In this document: in pieces, positions 1-5,175 of the stretch | Position numbering within the stretch: position 1 is the stretch's first letter | Layout of the letters: every line of letters starts with the position of its first letter | DNA from: Methanobacterium sp. PtaU1.Bin242 | Lineage (GTDB): Archaea > Methanobacteriota > Methanobacteria > Methanobacteriales > Methanobacteriaceae | Assembly (NCBI GenBank): GCA_002067565.1 | Contig: MVQZ01000297.1 | Location: forward strand, 1 to 5,391 | Reading direction: 5' to 3' | DNA length: 5,391 nt | Translations under genes and position numbers: made by a program | Notes under the pieces: model-generated | The model's input: the letters and a program-made list of their open reading frames with translations, nothing else | Databases searched by the model: none | What the model was told of the DNA's origin: nothing

Positions 1-513
1 ATTATCATTGGGACTTATATCGCCAATTTTCTTCCCAATGAAATCTCCGTCTTCCAAGGTGAAATCGAGTAATTCTGCATCTCCTCTTCCAAGAACAGCT
101 AGATCTGCAATTTTTGGCCGTAAAATCAATTTTTCAAGATAACTGGCAGCTGCCAACTCCGGATTCATTACTATTTTAATACCTACCTTTTTAAAGGCAG
201 CTTTATGATCAGGATCACTTACCCGAGCCACTATTTTGGGAGTTTTCAGATCTTTAGCCATTACGCAGGCTAATAAGTTGGCCCCATCATTTCCAGTGGC
301 TGCTACAAAAACATCAGCATCTTCTATTTTAGCCTCTTCCAAAATGCCGATATCGGTTCCATTACCACAAATTACAGTAGCATCCAGTTCAGGGGCAATG
401 CTATGGCATTTTTCTTCGTTATTTTCGATTAAAGTTATTTCATGGCCATCAGAAATTAGAAATGAGGCAAGGTTCAATCCAACTCTTCCACAACCCATGA
501 TCACAACTTCCAT
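1..513 (-). CDS. trkA: Trk potassium uptake regulatory subunit TrkA, C-terminus cut by window edge
   Basis: This is the cytoplasmic gating subunit of a Trk/Ktr potassium transporter. It binds NAD(H) or another nucleotide and controls the TrkH channel. The 171 residues present run open to base 1, so the end of the gene is missing. Residues 1-130 form an RCK_N (TrkA_N) Rossmann domain. The glycine motif G7-C8-G9-R10-V11-G12 follows the first strand, and acidic E30 ends the second strand (ITLIE), the usual ribose-binding position. The motifs ATGND (72-76) and ARVSDP (96-101) are typical of the family. From about residue 138 an RCK_C domain begins and is truncated. Single-unit archaeal TrkA proteins are about 215-230 residues, so roughly 45-60 are outside the window. 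The ATG at 513 is supported by a GGTG Shine-Dalgarno at 521-524, 7 bases upstream. The gene lies 62 bases downstream of trkH on the same strand, which fits an operon. Family assignment is confident. Confidence 0.95.
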   Translation of the reverse strand, partial: MEVVIMGCGRVGLNLASFLISDGHEITLIENNEEKCHSIAPELDATVICGNGTDIGILEEAKIEDADVFVAATGNDGANLLACVMAKDLKTPKIVARVSDPDHKAAFKKVGIKIVMNPELAAASYLEKLILRPKIADLAVLGRGDAELLDFTLEDGDFIGKKIGDISPNDN

Positions 514-540
514 AAGAAAACACCAAAAATTCATTTCTAG

Positions 541-565
541 ATGTGATATTAATTTATACTCACAT
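541..565. repeat. Inverted repeat ATGTGA-N13-TCACAT around the trkA TATA-like element
   Basis: Two perfect 6-base arms (541-546 and 560-565) flank a 13-base AT-rich spacer that contains the TATA-like element at 549-558. Arms enclosing a core promoter are the arrangement expected of a repressor operator. The arms do not extend further, and no second copy was seen in the window. The repeat itself is directly visible; an operator role is inference. Confidence 0.4.
549..558 (-). promoter_or_regulatory. Possible internal TATA box for trkA
   Basis: Read on the minus strand, TATAAATTAA lies in the gap between trkH and trkA. An archaeal start about 25 bases downstream would fall near 529, leaving a leader of about 16 bases that still contains the GGTG Shine-Dalgarno at 521-524. 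This is the same geometry as the clearer htpX promoter. The region is AT-rich, so a chance match is quite possible. It would act in addition to read-through from trkH. Confidence 0.35.
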
Positions 566-575
566 AAATTTTTTA

Positions 576-2012
576 TCATTTAAATCTCAGGATCTGGTCG
601 CCTAGAACTTTAAATAATATGAGCGCTGGAATTATTTCGATCCTACCAATCCACATATTAAATATAAGGAAGATTTCAGCCATGTTGGGCATGGTGGGGG
701 ATGTTATGCCCATGGATAGCCCTACATTTCCCTGAGCAGATGCTACTTCAAAAAGAGAGTCAATTCCTTCATATCCATATTGCATTAGTACCAGCCAACT
801 AGTAAAAACAAAAACAAGATAGATGAAGGTATAACTTCCTGCTTCCTTGATTTCAGCATCACCCACGGGTTTACCTCCTATTTTTCGGGTAATGACAGAT
901 CTTTCTGGGGATAATACTTTCCTTAATTCCCAATAAATCCCTTTAAAAAGAGTTACAACTCTTATGAGTTTTAATGCACCTGTTGTGGAACCTGCTGCCA
1001 TACCAATGATCATGGCCAGTATAAGTATTACTTTAGAGTAATCTATCCAGGAAACCATGGTACTCACTGGCAGGGTGTTTGAACCAGTGCAGCTCAGGGC
1101 AGATACAACATAAAAAACAGCGTTTAGGTTGGTGAATTTCCCGAATACGATTAGAAGTATCGAAAACGCGATAACAATAATAATCATTGCCTGAAATTGT
1201 ATATCACGAAAAACATCCAATGTTCTACCTTTTAAGGCCTTATAATGTACTAAAAAGCTGGTACCTCCCAAAATCATCAATATAATAGTTATAATGGTTA
1301 TTAAATCACTGTTATATGCTCCAATATTGTTATTTTTTATAGACATCCCACCTGTGGAAAGATTGGTAAAGGTATTATTAATAGCATCAAAAAGAGGCAT
1401 ACCAGCTAACAGGTAAAGCACAATACCGATGAGGGTATAGAGAAGATAAATCCACCAGATGGTCTTAACAGTGTTGGCTATACTGGGTTTTATTTTCTCT
1501 TCACGGGCTTCAGATTTATATAGTCGGGCTGCAGCTGTTCCTGGTCTTATTAAAATACCAATAACCATTATCACAACTCCTAAGCCACCAACCCACTGTT
1601 CAATGCTTCTTAAAAATAGAACTGATTTGGGAAGGATCTCCACATCAGGATAGATGCTAAGTCCACTTCCACTCCAGGCGGACATACTTTCAAAATAAGC
1701 ATTTAAAAAATCGATATTTGTAGAATACATCAAACAGAGGCTGCCAATAAAGGCAGCCCAAAGCCAGGCAACTGCAGCTATTATCATTCCATGCTTAAGT
1801 CTTAATCTTCTATCATCAAAGGGAAGTTTGGTTAAAATATATCCTAACGCAATAGATAATAGGCCAAAGCTAAGAAATTCAATATAGGTATTTTCACCAT
1901 ATATCAGGGCAACTATTATGGGTATTAATATTACTACCCCTATTCCCTTCATTATTATTCCTAGGGGGTTGGCCATCAATAAAAAATCCTTTTTACCTAC
2001 AGAAATTTTCAT
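576..2012 (-). CDS. trkH: Trk/Ktr-type potassium transporter membrane subunit TrkH
   Basis: This is the potassium-translocating channel subunit in the cytoplasmic membrane, gated by TrkA encoded just downstream. The 478-residue length is normal for TrkH (about 480). It shows the four-fold membrane-pore-membrane plan. Pore loops lie near residues 106-120, 212-224, 303-313 and 424-433, each with its filter glycine: G117 (SGSGLS), G222 (STGGMS), G310 (SCTGS) and G431 (QGNVGLS). Hydrophobic segments are visible at about 15-38, 43-62, 74-95, 130-155, 181-204, 236-258, 273-291, 327-350, 392-412 and 441-467. The C-terminal GRIEIIP (456-462) is a family signature. M1 at 2012 was chosen because residues 1-18 read like the normal TrkH N-terminus, although no Shine-Dalgarno precedes it. 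M13 (ATG at 1976) is a less likely alternative. A TATA-like element about 33 bases upstream suggests a very short leader. No T-tract follows the stop, which supports co-transcription with trkA. Confidence 0.96.
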   Translation of the reverse strand: MKISVGKKDFLLMANPLGIIMKGIGVVILIPIIVALIYGENTYIEFLSFGLLSIALGYILTKLPFDDRRLRLKHGMIIAAVAWLWAAFIGSLCLMYSTNIDFLNAYFESMSAWSGSGLSIYPDVEILPKSVLFLRSIEQWVGGLGVVIMVIGILIRPGTAAARLYKSEAREEKIKPSIANTVKTIWWIYLLYTLIGIVLYLLAGMPLFDAINNTFTNLSTGGMSIKNNNIGAYNSDLITIITIILMILGGTSFLVHYKALKGRTLDVFRDIQFQAMIIIVIAFSILLIVFGKFTNLNAVFYVVSALSCTGSNTLPVSTMVSWIDYSKVILILAMIIGMAAGSTTGALKLIRVVTLFKGIYWELRKVLSPERSVITRKIGGKPVGDAEIKEAGSYTFIYLVFVFTSWLVLMQYGYEGIDSLFEVASAQGNVGLSMGITSPTMPNMAEIFLIFNMWIGRIEIIPALILFKVLGDQILRFK

Positions 2013-2041
2013 TTTATCATAATTAATAAACTAAATCAACC

Positions 2042-2048
2042 ATTTAAA
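2042..2048 (-). promoter_or_regulatory. Candidate TATA box of the trkHA operon
   Basis: On the minus strand TTTAAAT is centred about 33 bases before the trkH ATG. Transcription would start 5-8 bases before the codon, giving an almost leaderless mRNA. This agrees with the absence of any Shine-Dalgarno upstream of 2012. The upstream CCAAGA is only weakly like a BRE, and the AT-rich context reduces certainty. Confidence 0.4.
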
Positions 2049-2136
2049 TCTTGGCCCTTCCCATAACTATCAAAATATTCTAATAGAAAAATACAAAAAA
2101 ATTAATGGTTTCATCTATCCATTTTCTGAAATAACT

Positions 2137-2167
2137 GGTTAATATGGTATAAAAATCTTATTAAACC
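2137..2167. repeat. Imperfect inverted repeat in the trkH-htpX gap
   Basis: GGTTAATA at 2137-2144 faces TATTAAACC at 2159-2167. The arms are complementary apart from one extra base in the right arm, with a 14-base spacer. It lies about 90 bases upstream of the trkH TATA candidate in the 240-base gap between the trkH start and the htpX stop. Apart from this, the trkH promoter and the htpX T-tract, I see nothing in that gap. It may be chance in AT-rich DNA. Confidence 0.2.
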
Positions 2168-2212
2168 AACATAATTTGTTAATTTTATCAAATAATCTTA
2201 AATTTTGTTTTG

Positions 2213-2240
2213 AAAATTAAATAAAAATAGAAAAAAAAAT
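2213..2240 (-). terminator. T-tract terminator of htpX
   Basis: On the minus strand a run of nine T (2239-2231), followed by further T-rich sequence to 2213, begins 13 bases after the htpX stop codon. No stem-loop precedes it. Oligo-T without a hairpin is the usual archaeal termination signal. It separates htpX from trkHA. Confidence 0.7.
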
Positions 2241-2252
2241 TATTTGGCATTT

Positions 2253-3212
2253 TTAGCTGAGTTCAGCCAATCTTTTAACTCTTTTAACCATGTTGGGGTG
2301 AGTGGATAGCAATTCCATAATCTGACTACCTGTGCCTATTCTGGTGCGGGCGTATTTAAGTTCTTCGAGCTCGGTTTCACTGATAGTTCCGTCCATGTTT
2401 AAATCTAATTGTTTTAAGTCTTCTATTTCATTACCAGCATCTGAAATATCATTTACAAAGAATGCTTTAACACCTTCTACTTCCTTTATTTCGTCCTTAT
2501 TGGCAGCTGCCGATCCATAAACCAGTTTATATAATGCGCTGGCCAGCTCATGTGGGGGGTTGCCCAGTTCTATGCTTCCCTGATCTGCGTAGTATTCTCT
2601 GACCCTGGAGATGAAGAGAACTATAATCTGTCCTATTACATAACCGGCCAATGCAGCTATACCTATGAGTCCGGCATTGTCATTACGACTTCCACTGAAT
2701 AGGGTGCTGATGAATATGTAATAGAATATCAGAGGAACTGCACTAACCAGGGTTATTACTGCCATGTCTCTGTGATTGATGTGGGATAGTTCATGGCCTA
2801 ATACTGCCCTTAATTCGCCTTCATCCAGTATTCTGAGAATTCCTCTGGTAACGCAAACTCTACCGTCCCCTTTGGTTCTGCCAAAGGCAAAGGCATTGGG
2901 AATATTTACCTCGGAGATGCCCACTTTTGGTTTGGGTATGCCTGCTTTCATGGCCATTTCTTCAATCATGGTATGAAGTTTGGGAGCTTCCTCTGGGGAT
3001 ACATATCTCACTCGCATACTCATCTCTACCAGCTTAGGCCCCAGGAGATACTGGCCTAGTATGATGGCTATAGCCAGTATAGCATACACTGTAGGGCCTC
3101 CGAATCCAAGGAAGTACCCTATCAAAGTTACTATTACATAGAGTAGCCCAAATAAAAAGGCCATTGCCAAATATAATCTCATTGTCAGTCTTAAAGTACC
3201 GAGTTTTTTCAT
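2253..3212 (-). CDS. htpX: HtpX-type membrane zinc metalloprotease with an EF-hand loop
   Basis: This is an M48 family protease of the cytoplasmic membrane. In bacteria HtpX degrades damaged or misfolded membrane proteins under stress. The protein has 319 residues, somewhat longer than the roughly 290 of bacterial HtpX. Membrane segments lie at about 12-34 and 38-58, with two more hydrophobic stretches at 151-173 and 181-203. The zinc site is H140-E141-L142-S143-H144 with third ligand E206 in SRVREYYAD (202-210). Other family motifs are NAFAFG (106-111) and STHPNMVKR near the end (303-311). Between the zinc site and STHP lies extra sequence of about 50 residues. It holds a complete EF-hand loop at 270-281 (D270, N272, D274, G275, I277, E281) flanked by likely helices at 259-269 and 281-288. 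The ATG at 3212 is fixed by AGGTGAT at 3218-3224, 5 bases upstream. The gene has its own promoter and T-tract, so it is probably monocistronic. Confidence 0.95.
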   Translation of the reverse strand: MKKLGTLRLTMRLYLAMAFLFGLLYVIVTLIGYFLGFGGPTVYAILAIAIILGQYLLGPKLVEMSMRVRYVSPEEAPKLHTMIEEMAMKAGIPKPKVGISEVNIPNAFAFGRTKGDGRVCVTRGILRILDEGELRAVLGHELSHINHRDMAVITLVSAVPLIFYYIFISTLFSGSRNDNAGLIGIAALAGYVIGQIIVLFISRVREYYADQGSIELGNPPHELASALYKLVYGSAAANKDEIKEVEGVKAFFVNDISDAGNEIEDLKQLDLNMDGTISETELEELKYARTRIGTGSQIMELLSTHPNMVKRVKRLAELS

Positions 3213-3217
3213 TATTC

Positions 3218-3224
3218 ATCACCT
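3218..3224 (-). promoter_or_regulatory. Shine-Dalgarno sequence of htpX
   Basis: AGGTGAT on the minus strand matches the end of archaeal 16S rRNA well. It sits 5 bases before the ATG at 3212. An ATG overlapping the motif (3219-3217) opens only a 62-codon frame inside htpX and is not the start. Confidence 0.75.
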
Positions 3225-3249
3225 GACTTCACGATCTAATATACGATGA

Positions 3250-3259
3250 TATATATAAA
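3250..3259 (-). promoter_or_regulatory. TATA box of htpX
   Basis: On the minus strand TTTATATATA is a near-perfect archaeal TATA box, preceded by the purine-rich stretch AGAAATA that could act as a BRE. A start about 25 bases downstream, near 3228-3230, would leave a leader of about 16-18 bases that includes the AGGTGAT ribosome-binding site. Confidence 0.65.
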
Positions 3260-3345
3260 TATTTCTAATGGTTTTGGATCATTGAATTTTTAAATTGATA
3301 ATATAGCTTAAATGTGTTGTAAGAAATTCTTTTCCAAGTCTTTAA

Positions 3346-3378
3346 TGGTAAAAAGTAATAAGTAGTTTAAAAAAAAGG
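3346..3378 (-). terminator. T-tract terminator of the DedA-family gene
   Basis: On the minus strand eight T (3376-3369) begin 13 bases after the stop codon, with a second run of five T near 3350-3346. No stable stem precedes them. This fits archaeal oligo-T termination and separates the DedA gene from htpX. Confidence 0.65.
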
Positions 3379-3389
3379 AATTATCGCCG

Positions 3390-4004
3390 TTAGTCCTGCT
3401 TTTTATACCAGTATTTATATGTTAAATAAGCAATGAATGCAACAATTCCTATAACCACGATCACATCCAGTATATGGAAATAACTCTCTATAATTTCCCA
3501 GTTAGGCCCTAATTGAACGCCAATATAGCCTAAAACAAAACACCAGGGCAGTGATCCCAAAAAAGTGTAGATTGTGAATTTTTTAAGGTCCATTTCAGCG
3601 ATTCCTGCTGGTAATGATATGAACGTCCGGATTATAGGCAGAACCCTGCTTATAAGCACTGCCTCATGGCCATATCTATCAAACCACTCGTGTGCCATGT
3701 CTAGTTTGCTGTGACTAATCAACACGTATTTACCGTATTTTTCCAGAAAGGGCCTTCCACCTTTAAGTCCCACAAAATAGGCGATTAAGGATCCGAAAAG
3801 GTTTCCCAGAGCACCCACCAGGGTTATTCCCCACAAGCTCATTTTCCCATCATAAACTGCAAATCCGGCAAAGGGCATTATAACTTCGCTGGGAAGGGGT
3901 ATACAGGCACTTTCAATGGTCATGCCAATGAAAACACCCCAGTATCCCAGGGTTTCGATTAGATTAATGGCTATATGACTTACATATTCTACAATACTGA
4001 TCAT
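3390..4004 (-). CDS. DedA-family (SNARE-associated/VTT domain) membrane protein, putative polyprenyl-phosphate transporter
   Basis: This is a polytopic membrane protein of 204 residues, the usual DedA size. Members of this family (UptA in Bacillus) flip undecaprenyl phosphate back across the membrane. Other members affect proton-dependent envelope homeostasis. The VTT domain spans about 20-165. The first conserved block, ESACIPLPSE (31-40), carries E31 and E40. By spacing these resemble the two functional acidic residues of E. coli YqjA. The second block has GNLFGSLIAYFVG (67-79). The third is SRVLPIIRTFISLPAG (119-134), with R120 and R126 spaced six apart like the essential arginines of YqjA. 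Hydrophobic helices close the C-terminus at about 143-165 and 177-197. Substrate in this organism is inferred; a dolichol-like or undecaprenyl phosphate is plausible. No Shine-Dalgarno precedes the ATG at 4004, but a TATA box about 29 bases upstream suggests a leaderless transcript. The gene is divergent from the DUF368 gene. Confidence 0.92.
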   Translation of the reverse strand: MISIVEYVSHIAINLIETLGYWGVFIGMTIESACIPLPSEVIMPFAGFAVYDGKMSLWGITLVGALGNLFGSLIAYFVGLKGGRPFLEKYGKYVLISHSKLDMAHEWFDRYGHEAVLISRVLPIIRTFISLPAGIAEMDLKKFTIYTFLGSLPWCFVLGYIGVQLGPNWEIIESYFHILDVIVVIGIVAFIAYLTYKYWYKKQD

Positions 4005-4027
4005 AGTTTAAATACTCTAAACTTCAA

Positions 4028-4037
4028 CATATAAAAA
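4028..4037 (-). promoter_or_regulatory. TATA box of the DedA-family gene
   Basis: TTTTTATATG on the minus strand is centred about 29 bases before the ATG at 4004. Transcription would begin within a few bases of the start codon. This fits the lack of a ribosome-binding site and makes a leaderless mRNA likely. Confidence 0.5.
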
Positions 4038-4053
4038 TGATTTCATAATATCA

Positions 4054-4074
4054 CAATTTAATTAAAATTAATTG
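4054..4074. repeat. 21-base imperfect palindrome in the divergent control region
   Basis: The segment starts CAATT and ends AATTG around a centre at 4064. Eight of ten opposed base pairs are complementary (mismatches 4059/4069 and 4061/4067). It lies between the DedA TATA box and the start of the DUF368 gene, where a shared regulator could bind. It is composed mainly of A and T, so chance is a serious alternative. Confidence 0.3.
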
Positions 4075-4075
4075 A

Positions 4076-4120
4076 GTATAATTTGATAATCAATCGCATA
4101 GTTTTGAAATTGAATTATAC
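4076..4120. promoter_or_regulatory. Inverted TATA-like pair GTATAATT-N29-AATTATAC upstream of the DUF368 gene
   Basis: Two perfect 8-base arms, 4076-4083 and 4113-4120, face each other. Read on the plus strand, either could serve as the TATA element of the DUF368 gene. From the left arm a start near 4105 gives a leader of about 47 bases. From the right arm a start near 4139-4142 would barely retain the AGGTG. Which one is used cannot be decided from sequence. Confidence 0.35.
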
Positions 4121-4141
4121 GACGATCTTACATTTGGATTT

Positions 4142-4146
4142 AGGTG
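4142..4146 (+). promoter_or_regulatory. Shine-Dalgarno sequence that sets the DUF368 start
   Basis: AGGTG lies 5 bases before the ATG at 4152, the same spacing as in htpX. It argues for this codon over the in-frame ATG at 4083, which has no ribosome-binding site and would add 23 residues upstream of where the family normally begins. Confidence 0.75.
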
Positions 4147-4151
4147 TTAAA

Positions 4152-5018
4152 ATGAAACTGATCAACATGGAAACTTTTCTTATATTCTTACGGGGTTTGT
4201 TCATGGGAACAGCAGATGTAATTCCCGGTGTATCCGGCGGAACAATTGCTTTAATCACTGGTATTTATGAAAGATTAATTCATGCCATTAGTCGAATTGA
4301 TTTCAGGTTCCTACTATATTTAGTTGAAGGAGATGTAAAGAAATTTAAAGAAAATGCCCTTAATGAAATAGACTTTGAGTTGTTTATCCCTCTCCTTCTG
4401 GGTATTGGAATAGCAATTTTAACAATGTCCAAGGTCATATCATTCCTTTTATTAAATTATCCTGCGGTTACCTATGCTTTTTTCTTTGGTTTGATACTGG
4501 CTTCAGCAAATTTTGTTTACAAACATGTAGACGGTCTTACTTTGAAAAATATAGCATTCCTCCTGGTTGGATTTATTTTTGCAGTTATTTTCGTAGGTTT
4601 AAATCCAATTCAGGCTAATCATTCTTTACCGGTAATATTTTTCTCAGGGGCTGTTGCTATATGTGCCATGATACTGCCTGGCATTTCTGGAGCATTTATA
4701 CTGCTTCTTTTAAACCAGTACGAATATATGATCACTGTATTAAACAACATGCAATTTACTGAAATAATTGTGTTTGGAACAGGGGCCTTAATTGGAATCT
4801 TATCCTTTTCAAGATTTTTAGATTACCTATTAATCCATTATAAATCCATTACCATGTCATTCCTGGTGGGATTGATGATCGGTACACTAAGACTGCCCTA
4901 TGAAAAGATAGTGGTTAGTATGGACTATATTATACCTGCAATAATTGCAGCGATAATAGGATTTATACTGGTTTTTGTAATGGAGAAAAAATTTGAAAAT
5001 AAGCCTCTGAAACAGTGA
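4152..5018 (+). CDS. DUF368 integral membrane protein, putative polyprenyl-phosphate transporter (PopT-like)
   Basis: This is a polytopic membrane protein of 288 residues, typical for DUF368. Bacterial members (called PopT) translocate undecaprenyl phosphate across the cytoplasmic membrane so that the lipid carrier can be reused in envelope synthesis. The substrate here is inferred. The family signature PGVSGGT is at 25-31 in the first membrane hairpin. A related PGISGA is at 176-181, and the surroundings match (DVIPGVSGGTIALITGIYERL compared with MILPGISGAFILLLLNQYEYM), showing an internal two-fold repeat. Hydrophobic segments run through about 78-100, 104-123, 132-150, 160-190, 205-220, 232-246 and 258-277. 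A charged stretch (49-75) separates the first hairpin from the rest. The start at 4152 is preferred over 4083 because of AGGTG at 4142-4146 and family length. It is divergent from the DedA gene, a member of the other polyprenyl-phosphate transporter family. Confidence 0.92.
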   Translation: MKLINMETFLIFLRGLFMGTADVIPGVSGGTIALITGIYERLIHAISRIDFRFLLYLVEGDVKKFKENALNEIDFELFIPLLLGIGIAILTMSKVISFLLLNYPAVTYAFFFGLILASANFVYKHVDGLTLKNIAFLLVGFIFAVIFVGLNPIQANHSLPVIFFSGAVAICAMILPGISGAFILLLLNQYEYMITVLNNMQFTEIIVFGTGALIGILSFSRFLDYLLIHYKSITMSFLVGLMIGTLRLPYEKIVVSMDYIIPAIIAAIIGFILVFVMEKKFENKPLKQ

Positions 5019-5030
5019 GATAGGTAATCA

Positions 5031-5042
5031 TTTTTCTCTTTT
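5031..5042 (+). terminator. T-rich terminator of the DUF368 gene
   Basis: TTTTTCTCTTTT begins 12 bases after the stop at 5018. That is nearly the same distance as the T-tracts after htpX and the DedA gene. It is interrupted, hence weaker than those. Confidence 0.5.
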
Positions 5043-5060
5043 AGGATAAATTTCCTAAAA
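5039..5060. repeat. 8-bp perfect hairpin between convergent genes
   Basis: TTTTAGGA (5039-5046) and TCCTAAAA (5053-5060) are exact reverse complements around a 6-base loop. The hairpin overlaps the end of the T-rich tract after the DUF368 gene and lies about 116 bases past the stop of the convergent gene. It may help terminate or stabilise transcripts from either side. The stem has only two G:C-containing steps, so stability would be modest. Confidence 0.4.
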
Positions 5061-5175
5061 ATATGGCAAAGTCTGGTTTCTAATGAATTTATAATTTATA
5101 CTGATTTTTATAGATTTTTGGAAATTTTCCATCAACCATAACCAGTATGTAACTGTATATATTAATCATAACAAC

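Noticed and set aside
236..583. 115-codon plus-strand open frame
   Set aside because: It lies antisense to trkA and overlaps the trkH end. The minus strand encodes a textbook Rossmann domain with a Shine-Dalgarno, and this frame's protein resembles nothing known.
1459..1653. 64-codon plus-strand open frame
   Set aside because: Antisense shadow inside trkH, with no ribosome-binding site or recognisable motif.
1645..1680. Unusual first selectivity-filter sequence SGSGLS in TrkH, possibly indicating altered ion selectivity
   Set aside because: The critical glycine G117 is kept and the other three filters are normal. As far as I recall, similar GxGL forms of the first filter occur in archaeal TrkH, so a sodium-selective change is not supported.
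2332..2520. 62-codon plus-strand open frame rich in serine
   Set aside because: Antisense shadow of htpX. Its composition reflects reverse reading of the htpX C-terminal region.
2776..2976. 66-codon plus-strand open frame
   Set aside because: Antisense to the HExxH region of htpX, which is clearly the coding strand.
3034..3222. 62-codon minus-strand frame whose first ATG overlaps the htpX ribosome-binding site
   Set aside because: It runs out of frame through the htpX membrane segments and ends inside them. AGGTGAT is better placed for the htpX ATG at 3212. Translational coupling is conceivable but unsupported.
4083..4151. 23-codon N-terminal extension of the DUF368 gene
   Set aside because: There is no ribosome-binding site at 4083, AGGTG sits 5 bases before the ATG at 4152, and DUF368 proteins normally start shortly before the PGVSGGT motif.
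5084..5130. Short AT-rich repeats (doubled AATTTAT and the small palindrome GGAAATTTTCC) after the convergent genes
   Set aside because: Too short and too AT-rich to separate from chance. They are not positioned as a promoter or terminator for either gene.
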